Assembly: GCF_030376605.1 (NCBI RefSeq) | Contig: NZ_JARRAE010000007.1 | Location: 1-64,000, forward strand | Direction: 5' to 3' | DNA length: 64,000 nt | Source of the DNA: Pseudochrobactrum sp. sp1633 | GTDB taxonomy: Bacteria; Pseudomonadota; Alphaproteobacteria; Rhizobiales; Rhizobiaceae | Shown here: positions 48,500 through 56,633 of the stretch, in pieces | How the letters are laid out: each line of letters starts with the position of its first letter | Numbering within the stretch: the stretch's first letter is position 1 | Position numbers and translations under genes: made by a program | The notes under the pieces: generated by a model | The model's database searches: none | Seen by the model: only the letters and a program-made list of their open reading frames with translations | What the model was told of the DNA's origin: nothing

Positions 48500-48757
48500 T
48501 TAATTCCTTGAACGAGAAGCAGATTGACGTTCAGCCTGATCCAATTTCTCTAAAAGATCAAGAAAACGATCAGGTATCGTCTCATCCTGAATGCTGGAAT
48601 AAAGAGCACGCAATTTAGAACCGATTTCCGTATTGGGTCCCAGTTCATCCCCTTTATTTAAACCGCCGGATCGCGGGCTGTTTTGCGCGTACTGATCGCG
48701 CGGTAATGAGGTCATGGCGTTATCTTGATCCTGAAGAGGTTTATTATTTTTCGTCAT
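48500..48757 (-). CDS. nepR: Anti-sigma factor NepR
   Basis: 85 residues. The conserved NepR core is IGSKLRALYSSIQDETIPDRFLDLLEKLD (given here as a signature at about 45-73), with variable flexible ends. NepR sequesters EcfG and is itself captured by phosphorylated PhyR. First gene of the nepR-ecfG pair, divergent from phyR. Confidence 0.94.
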   Translation of the reverse strand: MTKNNKPLQDQDNAMTSLPRDQYAQNSPRSGGLNKGDELGPNTEIGSKLRALYSSIQDETIPDRFLDLLEKLDQAERQSASRSRN

Positions 48758-48857
48758 CTCAATCGAATTCCGGTTATCGCAAGCGCCCGAGTTTCATCTG
48801 GTTGTTATACGGATTTATAAAACCCAGCCCGAATGAGACGTTCTATCGGTTTCATAA

Positions 48858-48880
48858 TGCAGGAGCGAATAATTAGTTCC
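48858..48880 (-). promoter_or_regulatory. Possible EcfG promoter of nepR-ecfG, degenerate
   Basis: On the minus strand GGAAC (48876-48880) is followed after 17 bases by ATT (around 48856-48858) instead of GTT. It would let EcfG amplify its own operon. Confidence 0.4.
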
Positions 48881-48888
48881 CAAACTCA

Positions 48889-48913
48889 GGAACAATTTTT
48901 ATAGTCAGCCGTT
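48889..48913 (+). promoter_or_regulatory. EcfG promoter of phyR
   Basis: GGAAC (48889-48893), 17 bases, GTT (48911-48913), 52 bases before the phyR start codon. Confidence 0.85.
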
Positions 48914-48964
48914 AGAACCATAAACAGGCTGTAATCCTATCGGCCCATATACATGGAGCATTCA

Positions 48965-49759
48965 ATGTCATTGTCCACGCGCATTGCACCTCATTTGCCT
49001 TATCTGCGTCGTTTCTCACGCGCAGTGACCGGCTCACAATCTGCCGGAGATGCATATGTTGCCGCAATTCTCGAAGCACTGATTGATGACATCTCGGTCT
49101 TTCCTGACTGCTCATCTGATAAGACAGCGCTCTACCGTCTTTATTCCAGTATCTTCGACCGCACTTCCATAGAAATTCCGGATACGGATTCAGATCTTTC
49201 ATGGGAAAAGCGGGCAGCCAATAATCTTGCATTGCTGACACCGCGCTCCCGTCAGGCTTTTCTGCTCGTATCCGTTGAGGGTTTTAACGAAAAAGAAGCG
49301 GCAGAAATTCTGAAAGAAGATGATGCCGGTTTCTCTGCCCTGCTATCAGAAGCTTCAGAGCAGATTTCCCGCCATGTCGCCACCCGCATCCTTATCATCG
49401 AAGATGAGCCGCTGATTGCGATGGACATTGAACAGATGGTGGAAACTCTGGGACATGAGGTTGTTGGCATTGCCCGCACGCACAAAGAGGCGCTCACGCT
49501 CTATCAGGCCGAAAAACCGTCAATGGTACTGGCAGATATCCAGCTGGCCGATGGTAGTTCAGGCATCGATGCCGTGAATGATATCCTCAAAACCGATACT
49601 ATCCCCGTTATTTTCATCACCGCATTTCCGGAGCGTCTTCTCACGGGAGAGCGCTCAGAGCCGACCTTCCTTGTCACCAAACCGTTCAATCCGGATATGG
49701 TGAAAGCCCTCATCAGTCAGGCGCTGTTTTTTGAAGAAGGCTCCCTCGCGCGGACATAA
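48965..49759 (+). CDS. phyR: Stress response anti-anti-sigma regulator PhyR
   Basis: 264 residues. An N-terminal sigma-like domain (about 1-130, including LTPRSRQAFLLVSVEGFNEKEAAEIL as the sigma-4-like part) mimics EcfG; a C-terminal receiver (about 140-255) carries the acidic E146-D147 pair, phosphorylation site D191 and the K of VTKPFN. Phosphorylation frees the mimic to take NepR from EcfG. GGAG six bases before ATG 48965; the ATG at 48953 is too close to it. Confidence 0.97.
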   Translation: MSLSTRIAPHLPYLRRFSRAVTGSQSAGDAYVAAILEALIDDISVFPDCSSDKTALYRLYSSIFDRTSIEIPDTDSDLSWEKRAANNLALLTPRSRQAFLLVSVEGFNEKEAAEILKEDDAGFSALLSEASEQISRHVATRILIIEDEPLIAMDIEQMVETLGHEVVGIARTHKEALTLYQAEKPSMVLADIQLADGSSGIDAVNDILKTDTIPVIFITAFPERLLTGERSEPTFLVTKPFNPDMVKALISQALFFEEGSLART

Positions 49760-49806
49760 ATCCCCCTCACAACAATCAGAATACCAGCCGTATCTGTGAA
49801 GCCACA

Positions 49807-49831
49807 GGAACCAAAACGCGGCCTGAGCGTT
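49807..49831 (+). promoter_or_regulatory. EcfG promoter of the DUF1328 gene
   Basis: GGAAC (49807-49811), 17 bases, GTT (49829-49831) with C before GTT; 85 bases before the start codon. Confidence 0.85.
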
Positions 49832-49915
49832 ACTTTTACAGGGAATGGCCTGAACACATACGGTCATTTTCTAAAGGCAGGAAACCATACCACCTGCCTG
49901 TAAGAGGAGGTTAAC

Positions 49916-50080
49916 ATGTTATACTATGCAGTCGTTTTTCTGATCGTAGCGATTATAGCCGGTGCGCTGGGTTTTGGTGGAATTGCCGGTGCATCTGCGG
50001 GTATTGCCCAGATTCTGTTTTATATTTTTCTGGGACTGCTGCTCTTGTCGCTTATCGCCAGCTTCATAAGGAAAGCATAA
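49916..50080 (+). CDS. DUF1328 (UPF0391) small membrane protein
   Basis: 54 residues with two hydrophobic helices, about 4-24 and 31-50, joined by [37 protein letters not shown] is the hallmark of the YtjA/UPF0391 family, widely under general stress control. GAGGAGG lies five bases before the ATG. Directly behind an EcfG promoter, between phyR and the HWE kinase gene. Confidence 0.93.
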   Translation: MLYYAVVFLIVAIIAGALGFGGIAGASAGIAQILFYIFLGLLLLSLIASFIRKA

Positions 50081-50188
50081 ATGAAGCGTAACGACACGGA
50101 TAAACACCATCTTTCCGGGACGCGTGCTACGCGTCCCGCGCGTGTCTTCTACCGAACTATGTTTGCCCCTGATATTTTCCAGAGCTGA
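50081..50188 (+). CDS. Possible 35-residue peptide gene
   Basis: An ATG immediately after the DUF1328 stop codon opens a frame for a basic peptide (MKRNDTDKHHLSG, ending APDIFQS). AAGGA lies eight bases upstream. It spans the perfect hairpin at 50117-50137. It may be a coupled small gene or chance; no family is recognised. Confidence 0.3.
   Translation: MKRNDTDKHHLSGTRATRPARVFYRTMFAPDIFQS
50117..50137. terminator. Perfect hairpin after the DUF1328 gene
   Basis: GGGACGCGT-GCT-ACGCGTCCC: nine-base GC-rich arms without a following T-run. It may pause polymerase or protect the short mRNA's 3' end. Confidence 0.5.
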
Positions 50189-50208
50189 AGCAGAGAAAGC
50201 GCGCCCAT

Positions 50209-51282
50209 ATGGCTCCGACACCATCCATTTCAGGATATAGCAGCACCGGCCAGATCCGGTTACGCTCGATGTTGCGCGCCATCAGAAACAGCAATGTCTC
50301 CGTGTTTTATCAAATGCCGGATCTCAGCTATACATGGGCGGAGAACGTACCGGAATTCTGGCATCTGCCGTGGCAGGCAGGTATCAGCGAAGACGCATTG
50401 ATGCCTAAAGACATCGCCCAAAAGCTAACCGCTGCAAAAAACCAGTTGCTGACCACCGGGGATGCCCAGCGTCTGGAACTCTCGTTTCCGGACAAGAACA
50501 CCCCCCGCTGGTATGAGTTTTTTATCGACAGTGACAAAGACGAAAACGGCGGAATGATTGGTGTCGTTACCACGGCCGTTGAAATCAGCGAACTGAAGCA
50601 CCGTGAGCAGGTTTTGAAAATACTGCTGCGCGAGGTCAGTCACCGCTCGAAGAACCTGCTGGCGATTATTCAGAGCATTGCCATGCAGACCGCACGATAT
50701 TCCGGCTCGGTTGAGCAATTCCTGCAAAAATTTCGCGGGCGCATCTATTCCCTTTCCCATTCGCAGGATCTGGTTACAGATTCAAACTGGCATGGCGCAG
50801 ACTTTCGTGAGTTGCTGTGCTCACAACTGGAAAAATACATCCATCCGAAAGACCCGCGCCTGACCATTGAGGGCAAGGACGTCTATCTGTTTCCGGGTGC
50901 CGCTTTGCATGTCGGCCTTGCGTTCCACGAGTTGATTGTCAATTCCGCATCCTATGGCGCGCTTGCCTGTGAAAATGGCAGCCTGACAGTCTCGGCAGAT
51001 CTAGAGCCGGACGGCGAAGGGGAAATGGATTTGATTATTCATTGGAAGGAAGCACAATCCGGCAACGGCTCCGGCTGTCCGCCGGACGATACACCTGCCC
51101 ATGTCCTGAAAGATGAAGAAACATCAGATATCAAAACGAAAACGCATGAGACATCACGCTTTGGCAGCGCAGTTCTGCTGCGCATTGTTCCTCAGGCGGT
51201 CAGCGGCACAGCCTGCTACACGATCCATGATAAGAGTGTAGAGTACTTTCTGCGCATACCGCACCGGCACTTCGATTATTAA
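50209..51282 (+). CDS. HWE/HisKA_2-type sensor histidine kinase
   Basis: 357 residues, apparently cytoplasmic. A PAS-like sensor domain (about 20-130) precedes the dimerisation helix with phospho-acceptor H145 in LREVSHRSKNLLAIIQ. The N box is HELIVNSASYGAL and the W-x-E motif is IHWKEA, both typical of HWE kinases. After it, about 40 residues of acidic, charged sequence interrupt the region where a GGP loop is expected, before RFGSAVL. Position beside phyR suggests it phosphorylates PhyR (inference; PhyK/LovhK-type kinases do so in relatives). Confidence 0.88.
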   Translation: MAPTPSISGYSSTGQIRLRSMLRAIRNSNVSVFYQMPDLSYTWAENVPEFWHLPWQAGISEDALMPKDIAQKLTAAKNQLLTTGDAQRLELSFPDKNTPRWYEFFIDSDKDENGGMIGVVTTAVEISELKHREQVLKILLREVSHRSKNLLAIIQSIAMQTARYSGSVEQFLQKFRGRIYSLSHSQDLVTDSNWHGADFRELLCSQLEKYIHPKDPRLTIEGKDVYLFPGAALHVGLAFHELIVNSASYGALACENGSLTVSADLEPDGEGEMDLIIHWKEAQSGNGSGCPPDDTPAHVLKDEETSDIKTKTHETSRFGSAVLLRIVPQAVSGTACYTIHDKSVEYFLRIPHRHFDY

Positions 51283-51356
51283 GAGCCCTGTCGCATCACA
51301 ACCTCTGCCGCAACCTGCCGCAGAGCGCTTTGTTTGATGCATTTCAAATCATTAGA

Positions 51357-51480
51357 CATAAAAATAGCGCGCCCCGGAACCTGAGCTCCGTGAGCGCGCG
51401 GACCGTGGAATAGGGGGCGTACCCGCGGTCGGTGAAAGGCCGAACTGTGAGGGGGCGGAAAGTCAGCCTTTCACAAGGTT
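51357..51480 (-). ncRNA. Candidate small RNA with two C-rich hairpin loops
   Basis: Minus strand, ending at TATTTTTATG. Hairpin 1 has perfect GTGAAAGGC/GCCTTTCAC arms (51432-51474) and exposes CCGCCCCCTCAC. Hairpin 2 has GACCG/CGGTC arms (51401-51430) and exposes ACGCCCCCTATT. A terminator stem GCGCGC...GCGCGC (51367-51399) with inner CGGA/TCCG follows. The architecture recalls the C-rich-loop sRNAs of Alphaproteobacteria that bind Shine-Dalgarno sequences (alpha-r14/CcsR types). The 5' end is not defined. It could instead be the 3' UTR of the fur-like mRNA. Confidence 0.6.
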
Positions 51481-51554
51481 CATAACGTGCATGTCAAAAA
51501 AAAGTTTCACACGAAATCGCATTATTTGAAAATAAATTCTGTATGCCCGTGCAG

Positions 51555-51965
51555 TTATTTTTTAATTTTGCGGCCGTAGAGCTCAAACCGGTGATGAATG
51601 ATTTCATATCCCAGTGAGCGGGCAATTTCTTCCTGCAATTTCTCGATCATTTCCGAGTGAAACTCAATCACATCACCGGTTTCCATATCTATGAGATGAT
51701 CATGGTGCTGATTGCCTGCCTGCTCAAAGCGGGATGGTCCGCCGTCAAAGGCATGACGGTGAATAGCGCCCTGCTCTTCAAGCAGTTTCATTGTCCGGTA
51801 CACAGTCGATAAGGAAATACTGTTGTCGATCTCCACCGAGCGGCGGAAAATCTCCAGCGCATCGGGATGGCCGTCAGTCTGGGAAAGAATGTCGAGAATC
51901 ACCCGCCTCGGCCGCGTAATCCGCACGCCCGCGTCCCGAAGCTGTTTTTCGTAATCATTTTTCAT
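51555..51965 (-). CDS. Fur family transcriptional regulator (Mur/Fur-like)
   Basis: About 136 residues from ATG 51965 with GGGGA seven bases upstream; the frame extends further but without family sequence. Winged helix [29 protein letters not shown] and [18 protein letters not shown], then the metal-sensing [23 protein letters not shown]. The last block and the ending [11 protein letters not shown] match rhizobial Mur/Fur, which in this order mostly senses manganese. A C-x2-C zinc site is absent, as usual for that branch. Confidence 0.9.
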   Translation of the reverse strand: MKNDYEKQLRDAGVRITRPRRVILDILSQTDGHPDALEIFRRSVEIDNSISLSTVYRTMKLLEEQGAIHRHAFDGGPSRFEQAGNQHHDHLIDMETGDVIEFHSEMIEKLQEEIARSLGYEIIHHRFELYGRKIKK

Positions 51966-52350
51966 TATTAATTCCCCATAGAGCCTAACACTGTGCCCTA
52001 AACACAGCGCCAAACGCAATTGCGGGTGAAACACATATAATAAAGTCAGCACCATCATCCGGTGCCGACCTATGATGACTTCAGAGATACGTTGTCAGCA
52101 CTTTTGCAAAAGTTCTGACACAGGTCAAATACAAGCCGAAATGAAGAATCTCTGCTATCTGCAATTTATAAATGAATAACGGTCAGGCAAAGCCCTGATC
52201 CGGCCAGACTATCGCTATGTCACAGTTTATCCCGTACTTATATAAGTTCGGAGATAAACCCTGAGAGAAGCTTGGATATATATCACCTGAATAACAAAAA
52301 GCTCCGCACCGGCCACAACCGGATGCGGAGCTTTTTAATAAAACCGAGAC
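51966..52350. other. Gap between the Fur-like gene and the DUF6476-like gene
   Basis: No gene is supported in this 385-base stretch. It contains the terminator at 52296-52336 and presumably the promoter of the Fur-like gene near 52030-52060, where TTTATTATATG occurs on the minus strand without a clear minus-35. Confidence 0.45.
52296..52336. terminator. Terminator of the DUF6476-like gene
   Basis: AAAAAGCTCCGCA and TGCGGAGCTTTTT arms with an inner CCGG/CCGG pair; on the minus strand it follows the gene by 15 bases. Confidence 0.9.
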
Positions 52351-52833
52351 CTATTCCAGATTGCCCAGACGCATCCGTCCGACAAACCGCGACTGGCGAT
52401 AATCATAAATCATGATTTCTGTGCCGCCATCCGGCAGCAATGTTTCCAGTGACACCAGATTACCGGAAAGGCTCTGGGAAAGCAGGCGGGTACCGGGAGC
52501 CAGTTCCAGCTGCGATTCAACCAGCGCCAGCGGCTCAGCAGTTTTACCTTCGGCACCTTGTCCTGGAACAGCAGGTGCCTGACCTGGACTTTGTCCGGGA
52601 ATATCCGATTGAGCTGTTTCAGTTTCTGCTGTATCGGGTGCTTTGTTAATTTTATAGACAACCGCAGCAAGCACCGCCATAAGACCAATTACCATAATGG
52701 CAATTGATACAGCTAGCAGACGAACCATTTTACGACGCACACGTTCCATAGCCGGATCGAGCGGAGGCTCCTGATGTTGCTGAGCAGCATAGTGTTGCTG
52801 CTCCGGGTGCTCTTGATAATAATGGTCCTGCAT
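52351..52833 (-). CDS. DUF6476-like single-span membrane protein
   Basis: 160 residues: a Q/H/Y-rich N-terminus (MQDHYYQEHPEQQHY), one membrane helix at about 40-62 (LLAVSIAIMVIGLMAVLAAVV), a P/G/Q-rich linker and a C-terminal domain LLSQSLSGNLVSLETLLPDGGTEIMIYD that recurs in alphaproteobacterial proteins sometimes named DUF6476. Function unknown. Divergent from the pseudouridine synthase gene, as is usual for the family. Confidence 0.82.
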   Translation of the reverse strand: MQDHYYQEHPEQQHYAAQQHQEPPLDPAMERVRRKMVRLLAVSIAIMVIGLMAVLAAVVYKINKAPDTAETETAQSDIPGQSPGQAPAVPGQGAEGKTAEPLALVESQLELAPGTRLLSQSLSGNLVSLETLLPDGGTEIMIYDYRQSRFVGRMRLGNLE

Positions 52834-52886
52834 TAAGGTCTCCGATTACTGATATCGCGAGGCGTGATAACGAAGGGAAGAGACGA

Positions 52887-53900
52887 TTGAAAGAGCTAAT
52901 TGCCGACGCAAATGCCGCAGGGAAGCGGCTTGATCAGTGGCTTGCTTCTCAACTCACGCCTGATCTTTCACGAAACCGCATCCAATCACTCATAAGTGCC
53001 GGCCATGTACTGGTTGACAACCGGCCTGTGAGCGAGCCTAAACACAAATTGCGCGAAGGTTCAACGATTGTACTGCACATACCGGAAGCCGAACCAGCTG
53101 AACCACAGCCGGAAGACATTCCGCTTGATCTCCTTTATGAAGATAATGACATAATTGTGGTCAACAAGCCTGCCGGACTGGTTGTACACCCGGGAAATGG
53201 CAACTGGACCGGAACCTTGGTTAACGCTTTGATACATCATTGCGGCGACAGCCTCTCCGGTATCGGCGGCGTTAAGCGTCCGGGCATTGTGCATCGTCTG
53301 GATAAAGACACGTCCGGCGTACTGGTCGTGGCCAAACATGACAAGGCGCACCAGAATCTAAGCGCGCAATTTGCCGATCACGGACGCAACGGTGCATTGG
53401 AGCGTGCCTATCAGGCTCTGGTCTGGGGTATGCCTGAGCGCCCTGCCGGTACGATTGATGCACATCTTGGCCGCTCCCACCGGGACCGGACAAAGCAGGC
53501 AGTGGTGCGTGAAGACCGTGAAGACGCCCGCCACGCGGTCACCCATTATGTGATTGAAGAGCGTTTTTGCGAAAACAATGACGCGACAGCGCTTGCTTCA
53601 CTCGTTGAGTGCCGCCTTGAAACCGGCCGCACACATCAGATTCGTGTGCATATGGCGCATATTGGTCATCCGCTGATCGGCGACAATGAATATGGCGGTG
53701 CCTATAAAACCAAGGCCAACCGTCTGACCGATGAGCTGAGAAACACAGTGAAGAGCTTTCAGCGGCAGGCGCTGCATGCCCGTTTGCTCGCTTTTGAACA
53801 CCCGATGACCGGCGAACTTATGGAATTCACTGCCGATATGCCGGACGATATGCAGAATCTGCTGGAAGCATTCCGCAACGGCGGCCTGAAAGCGGAATAA
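52887..53900 (+). CDS. RluA family pseudouridine synthase (RluD-like)
   Basis: 337 residues with an N-terminal S4 RNA-binding domain (about 1-62) and the catalytic signature H136-R-L-D139-K-D-T-S-G; D139 is the nucleophile. The S4 domain and length favour RluD (23S rRNA positions 1911/1915/1917) or RluC. TTG start with AGAG upstream. Precedes rpoH on the same strand, an order seen in Brucella. Confidence 0.94.
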   Translation: MKELIADANAAGKRLDQWLASQLTPDLSRNRIQSLISAGHVLVDNRPVSEPKHKLREGSTIVLHIPEAEPAEPQPEDIPLDLLYEDNDIIVVNKPAGLVVHPGNGNWTGTLVNALIHHCGDSLSGIGGVKRPGIVHRLDKDTSGVLVVAKHDKAHQNLSAQFADHGRNGALERAYQALVWGMPERPAGTIDAHLGRSHRDRTKQAVVREDREDARHAVTHYVIEERFCENNDATALASLVECRLETGRTHQIRVHMAHIGHPLIGDNEYGGAYKTKANRLTDELRNTVKSFQRQALHARLLAFEHPMTGELMEFTADMPDDMQNLLEAFRNGGLKAE

Positions 53901-54205
53901 AGACGTCTGAGAACATTAAAAGAATGTAATAATCGGGAGGGAGAGCTGTTTCCCTCCCGATTATTTTTTAATATTTTATTTTTAATTAAATTATATTCAT
54001 ATTTTTCAATACGTTAAAAGAAAATATCTTTAGCATTATAATTCTGTAGTCATTTTGATAAAATTCACGTGTTTTGTCACTTTGACCGTGTTTTCGCCTA
54101 AATTCTTCCTATATACTCACATTATGCGACGAACTGTCTGAAATGGTTATCATACAGACGCGGGTTCGCCTCAATGGGAACCTGTCAAAAAAAGGAGGGT
54201 GCTTT
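53901..54205. other. AT-rich region upstream of rpoH
   Basis: After a terminator at 53931-53970 (AATCGGGAGGGA and TCCCTCCCGATT arms, then ATTTTTT), about 90 bases are almost pure A/T, an UP-element-like composition. TATAAT at 54037-54042 with a poor minus-35, and CTATAT at 54109-54114 with TTTGAC 22 bases upstream, are possible housekeeping and heat-shock promoters. No gene is seen. Confidence 0.45.
53931..53970 (+). terminator. Terminator of the pseudouridine synthase gene
   Basis: AATCGGGAGGGA and TCCCTCCCGATT arms followed by ATTTTTTAA, 30 bases past the stop codon. Confidence 0.92.
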
Positions 54206-55081
54206 ATGGCCCGTGCAACTTTACCGGCTATCACCGCAGGTGATGGTGGTCTGACACGATATCTCGATGAAATCCGCCGCTTCCCGATGCTTCAGCCGCA
54301 GGAGGAATATATGCTCGCCAAACGCTATAGCGAGCATGCTGATCCGGAAGCCGCGCATAAGCTTGTTACCAGTCACCTGCGTCTCGTGGCGAAAATCGCT
54401 ATGGGCTATCGCGGCTACGGCCTGCCGATCGGCGAAGTGATCTCCGAGGGCAATGTCGGCCTGATGCAGGCGGTGAAACGTTTTGAACCGGAACGCGGTT
54501 TCCGCCTCGCGACCTATGCGATGTGGTGGATCAAGGCTTCCATTCAGGAATATGTGCTGCGGTCGTGGAGCCTCGTTAAAATGGGCACCACCGCCAACCA
54601 GAAACGCCTGTTCTTTAACCTGCGTAAGGCCAAGAACCGTATTCAGGCACTGGATGACGGCGATCTGAACCCTGAACAGGTCAAGGAAATTGCCCATCGC
54701 CTGAGTGTATCGGAAGAAGAAGTCGTATCCATGAACCGCCGTATGAGCGGCGATGCTTCGCTCAATGCACCGATCCGTGCATCTGAAGGCGAAAGCGGCG
54801 AATGGCAGGACTGGCTGGTCGATGACAGCGCGTCTCAGGAACAGGTTCTGATCGATGCGGATGAGCTGAACAGCCGCCGCACCATGCTTGAAACAGCAAT
54901 GTCCAAGCTCAATGATCGTGAACGCCGGATTTTTGAAGCCCGCCGTCTGGCTGAAGATCCGATTACACTGGAAGATCTTTCAACCGAGTTTGGCATCAGC
55001 CGCGAGCGTGTCCGTCAGATTGAAGTGCGTGCATTTGAAAAGGTACAGGAGGCTGTTATGGCCTCCGCTCAGGCTGCATAA
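54206..55081 (+). CDS. rpoH: RNA polymerase sigma factor RpoH (sigma-32)
   Basis: 291 residues starting MARATLPAITAGDGGLTRY, with AAGGAGG seven bases upstream. Region 2 contains ATYAMWWIKASIQEYVLRSWSLVK; the RpoH box appears as QKRLFFNLRKAKN; region 4 ends FGISRERVRQIEVRAFEKVQ. It should recognise heat-shock promoters such as that proposed for clpB at 6980-7008. Rhizobiales often have two rpoH genes; this one looks like the main RpoH1 type, but that is not certain. Confidence 0.97.
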   Translation: MARATLPAITAGDGGLTRYLDEIRRFPMLQPQEEYMLAKRYSEHADPEAAHKLVTSHLRLVAKIAMGYRGYGLPIGEVISEGNVGLMQAVKRFEPERGFRLATYAMWWIKASIQEYVLRSWSLVKMGTTANQKRLFFNLRKAKNRIQALDDGDLNPEQVKEIAHRLSVSEEEVVSMNRRMSGDASLNAPIRASEGESGEWQDWLVDDSASQEQVLIDADELNSRRTMLETAMSKLNDRERRIFEARRLAEDPITLEDLSTEFGISRERVRQIEVRAFEKVQEAVMASAQAA

Positions 55082-55106
55082 GTCTGAAAACTATATCAGT
55101 TCAAAT

Positions 55107-55146
55107 AAAAACCGCCTTTTGCATCACGCAACAGGCGGTTTTTTAT
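55107..55146 (+). terminator. rpoH terminator
   Basis: AAAAACCGCCT and AGGCGGTTTTTT arms with inner TTGC/GCAA pairing, 25 bases after rpoH. Confidence 0.9.
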
Positions 55147-55163
55147 TCCGGTAAACGCTGTTA

Positions 55164-56633
55164 TCAGTTTGCAGCCGGTGCAGTATTTCCCCAGCTTTTC
55201 AGCACTTCATCGAATACTTTTTCGCCAGGTACGCCCTTTTCAATGCTGAGCAGAGCACGGCGACCATTACGGTAGGTAATCGGGATATCAATCCATTGCT
55301 GGCGACGCATCAGCGACAGGTTCATATCCACTGCCGTGCGGGCATCATTGAGCGCCACAAGGAAGAAGTTATCCGCGATCTTCATCGGAATAGCTGCCAG
55401 CGGATTGCCTGCTGCCTGTTCTGAATCCTTGAAGGTCACACGCTGTACATTTTCAATCACACCGCCATCGAAGTCCTCAGGCACCGTATAGATCATTTCG
55501 ATCAGGTGGCTTGCAGGGATCGACTGGTCAGCATTACGGCGCAATGTCATGCGCAGGCTGATTTTTTTATCCGGAAAATTGACATCCGCGCGAATGGCCG
55601 GTTCATCCGGCACACCTTCACCCGGTGAATCCTGCACCACCGACCAGACAACATTGCCTTTCACGGCTGCAGATGTTTCACCGCCGCGCTGCTCCTCATA
55701 GAAGAACGCCCGCTGGCCGACAGGAACAGTCTGTGCCTGAGTAGCCGTATTACCGGCAGGCTGCCCGTTCGTTGCAGGTGCTGTGCCCGTAACCGGAGCG
55801 TTGGATGTACCCTCGCCCACAGTCGGCTTATCGGCAGATGCACCCTCATCCACTTCGCTGCCGTCAGGTAACAAGCGCTGGGTCAGCTTCTGCTCACCTT
55901 CCGGTTTGGTTTCTGCCGGTGGAGTTGCATTGCCGCTCTCACCGCTGGTGGCAGGTGGCGGTGCAGTTTCCGGTGCAGTTGTTCCGTCAGGACCGGTTTC
56001 CGAAGTATCATCCTCGCCTGTGTCAGTTCCCTCGCCGCTGTCCGTTGTATTACCGGTCAGGGAAGAAACATAATCTTTGATCTGATCCTGATAGGTCCAT
56101 CCGGCATAACCGGCACCACTCAGCGCCAAAAGCGCAATCAGACCAACAATCAGACCTTTGGAACGGTTGCCGCGCGGCTCGTCATCATAATCATGATCCT
56201 GATAGGCAGGACGGTCATCAAAACCGGATACGCCTGTGCGCTCACTCTGCCACTCATCCTGCGTGTCTCTGTGGGCTGCACCATCCTGATCATCATCCGA
56301 CAGCACTGAAGGCGCAGCAACTGTGTTCTGCTCGTCAGCAACACCGGCCTCCTGAACAGCTTTCAGAAAATCTTCCAGAGGGTCTGTAACCTGCTCCGGC
56401 TGCGCAGCCTCTTCTGCTGCGCGCTCAGCGGCGCGGTAATCTGCTTCAACCTCTTCAACGGCGGCCTCAAGCATCTGGCGCTGGCGTTGTGCCACCGGCT
56501 CAGGTGCGCTGGCTGCCGCCAGTTTTTGCTCAATCGTGGAACGGGCCTTCGCATAGACACGCTGGCGTAGCGCCTGATCAGGATTAGCCTGAGCATCAAT
56601 TGTCTTTTTCAGTACCGCTGCGAAATCTGCCAT
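55164..56633 (-). CDS. Conserved hypothetical membrane protein
   Basis: 489 residues. An N-terminal cytoplasmic, Ala/Glu-rich coiled-coil-prone region (about 1-90), an acidic linker with many D/Q, one membrane helix at about 163-183 (GLIVGLIALLALSGAGYAGW), a long low-complexity T/P/G/E-rich periplasmic stretch, and a conserved C-terminal domain of about 150 residues (AFFYEEQRGG ... VFDEVLKSWG). It occurs widely in Rhizobiales but I know no function. The layout, membrane anchor plus long flexible arm plus globular domain, suggests reaching across the periplasm. Confidence 0.85.
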   Translation of the reverse strand: MADFAAVLKKTIDAQANPDQALRQRVYAKARSTIEQKLAAASAPEPVAQRQRQMLEAAVEEVEADYRAAERAAEEAAQPEQVTDPLEDFLKAVQEAGVADEQNTVAAPSVLSDDDQDGAAHRDTQDEWQSERTGVSGFDDRPAYQDHDYDDEPRGNRSKGLIVGLIALLALSGAGYAGWTYQDQIKDYVSSLTGNTTDSGEGTDTGEDDTSETGPDGTTAPETAPPPATSGESGNATPPAETKPEGEQKLTQRLLPDGSEVDEGASADKPTVGEGTSNAPVTGTAPATNGQPAGNTATQAQTVPVGQRAFFYEEQRGGETSAAVKGNVVWSVVQDSPGEGVPDEPAIRADVNFPDKKISLRMTLRRNADQSIPASHLIEMIYTVPEDFDGGVIENVQRVTFKDSEQAAGNPLAAIPMKIADNFFLVALNDARTAVDMNLSLMRRQQWIDIPITYRNGRRALLSIEKGVPGEKVFDEVLKSWGNTAPAAN

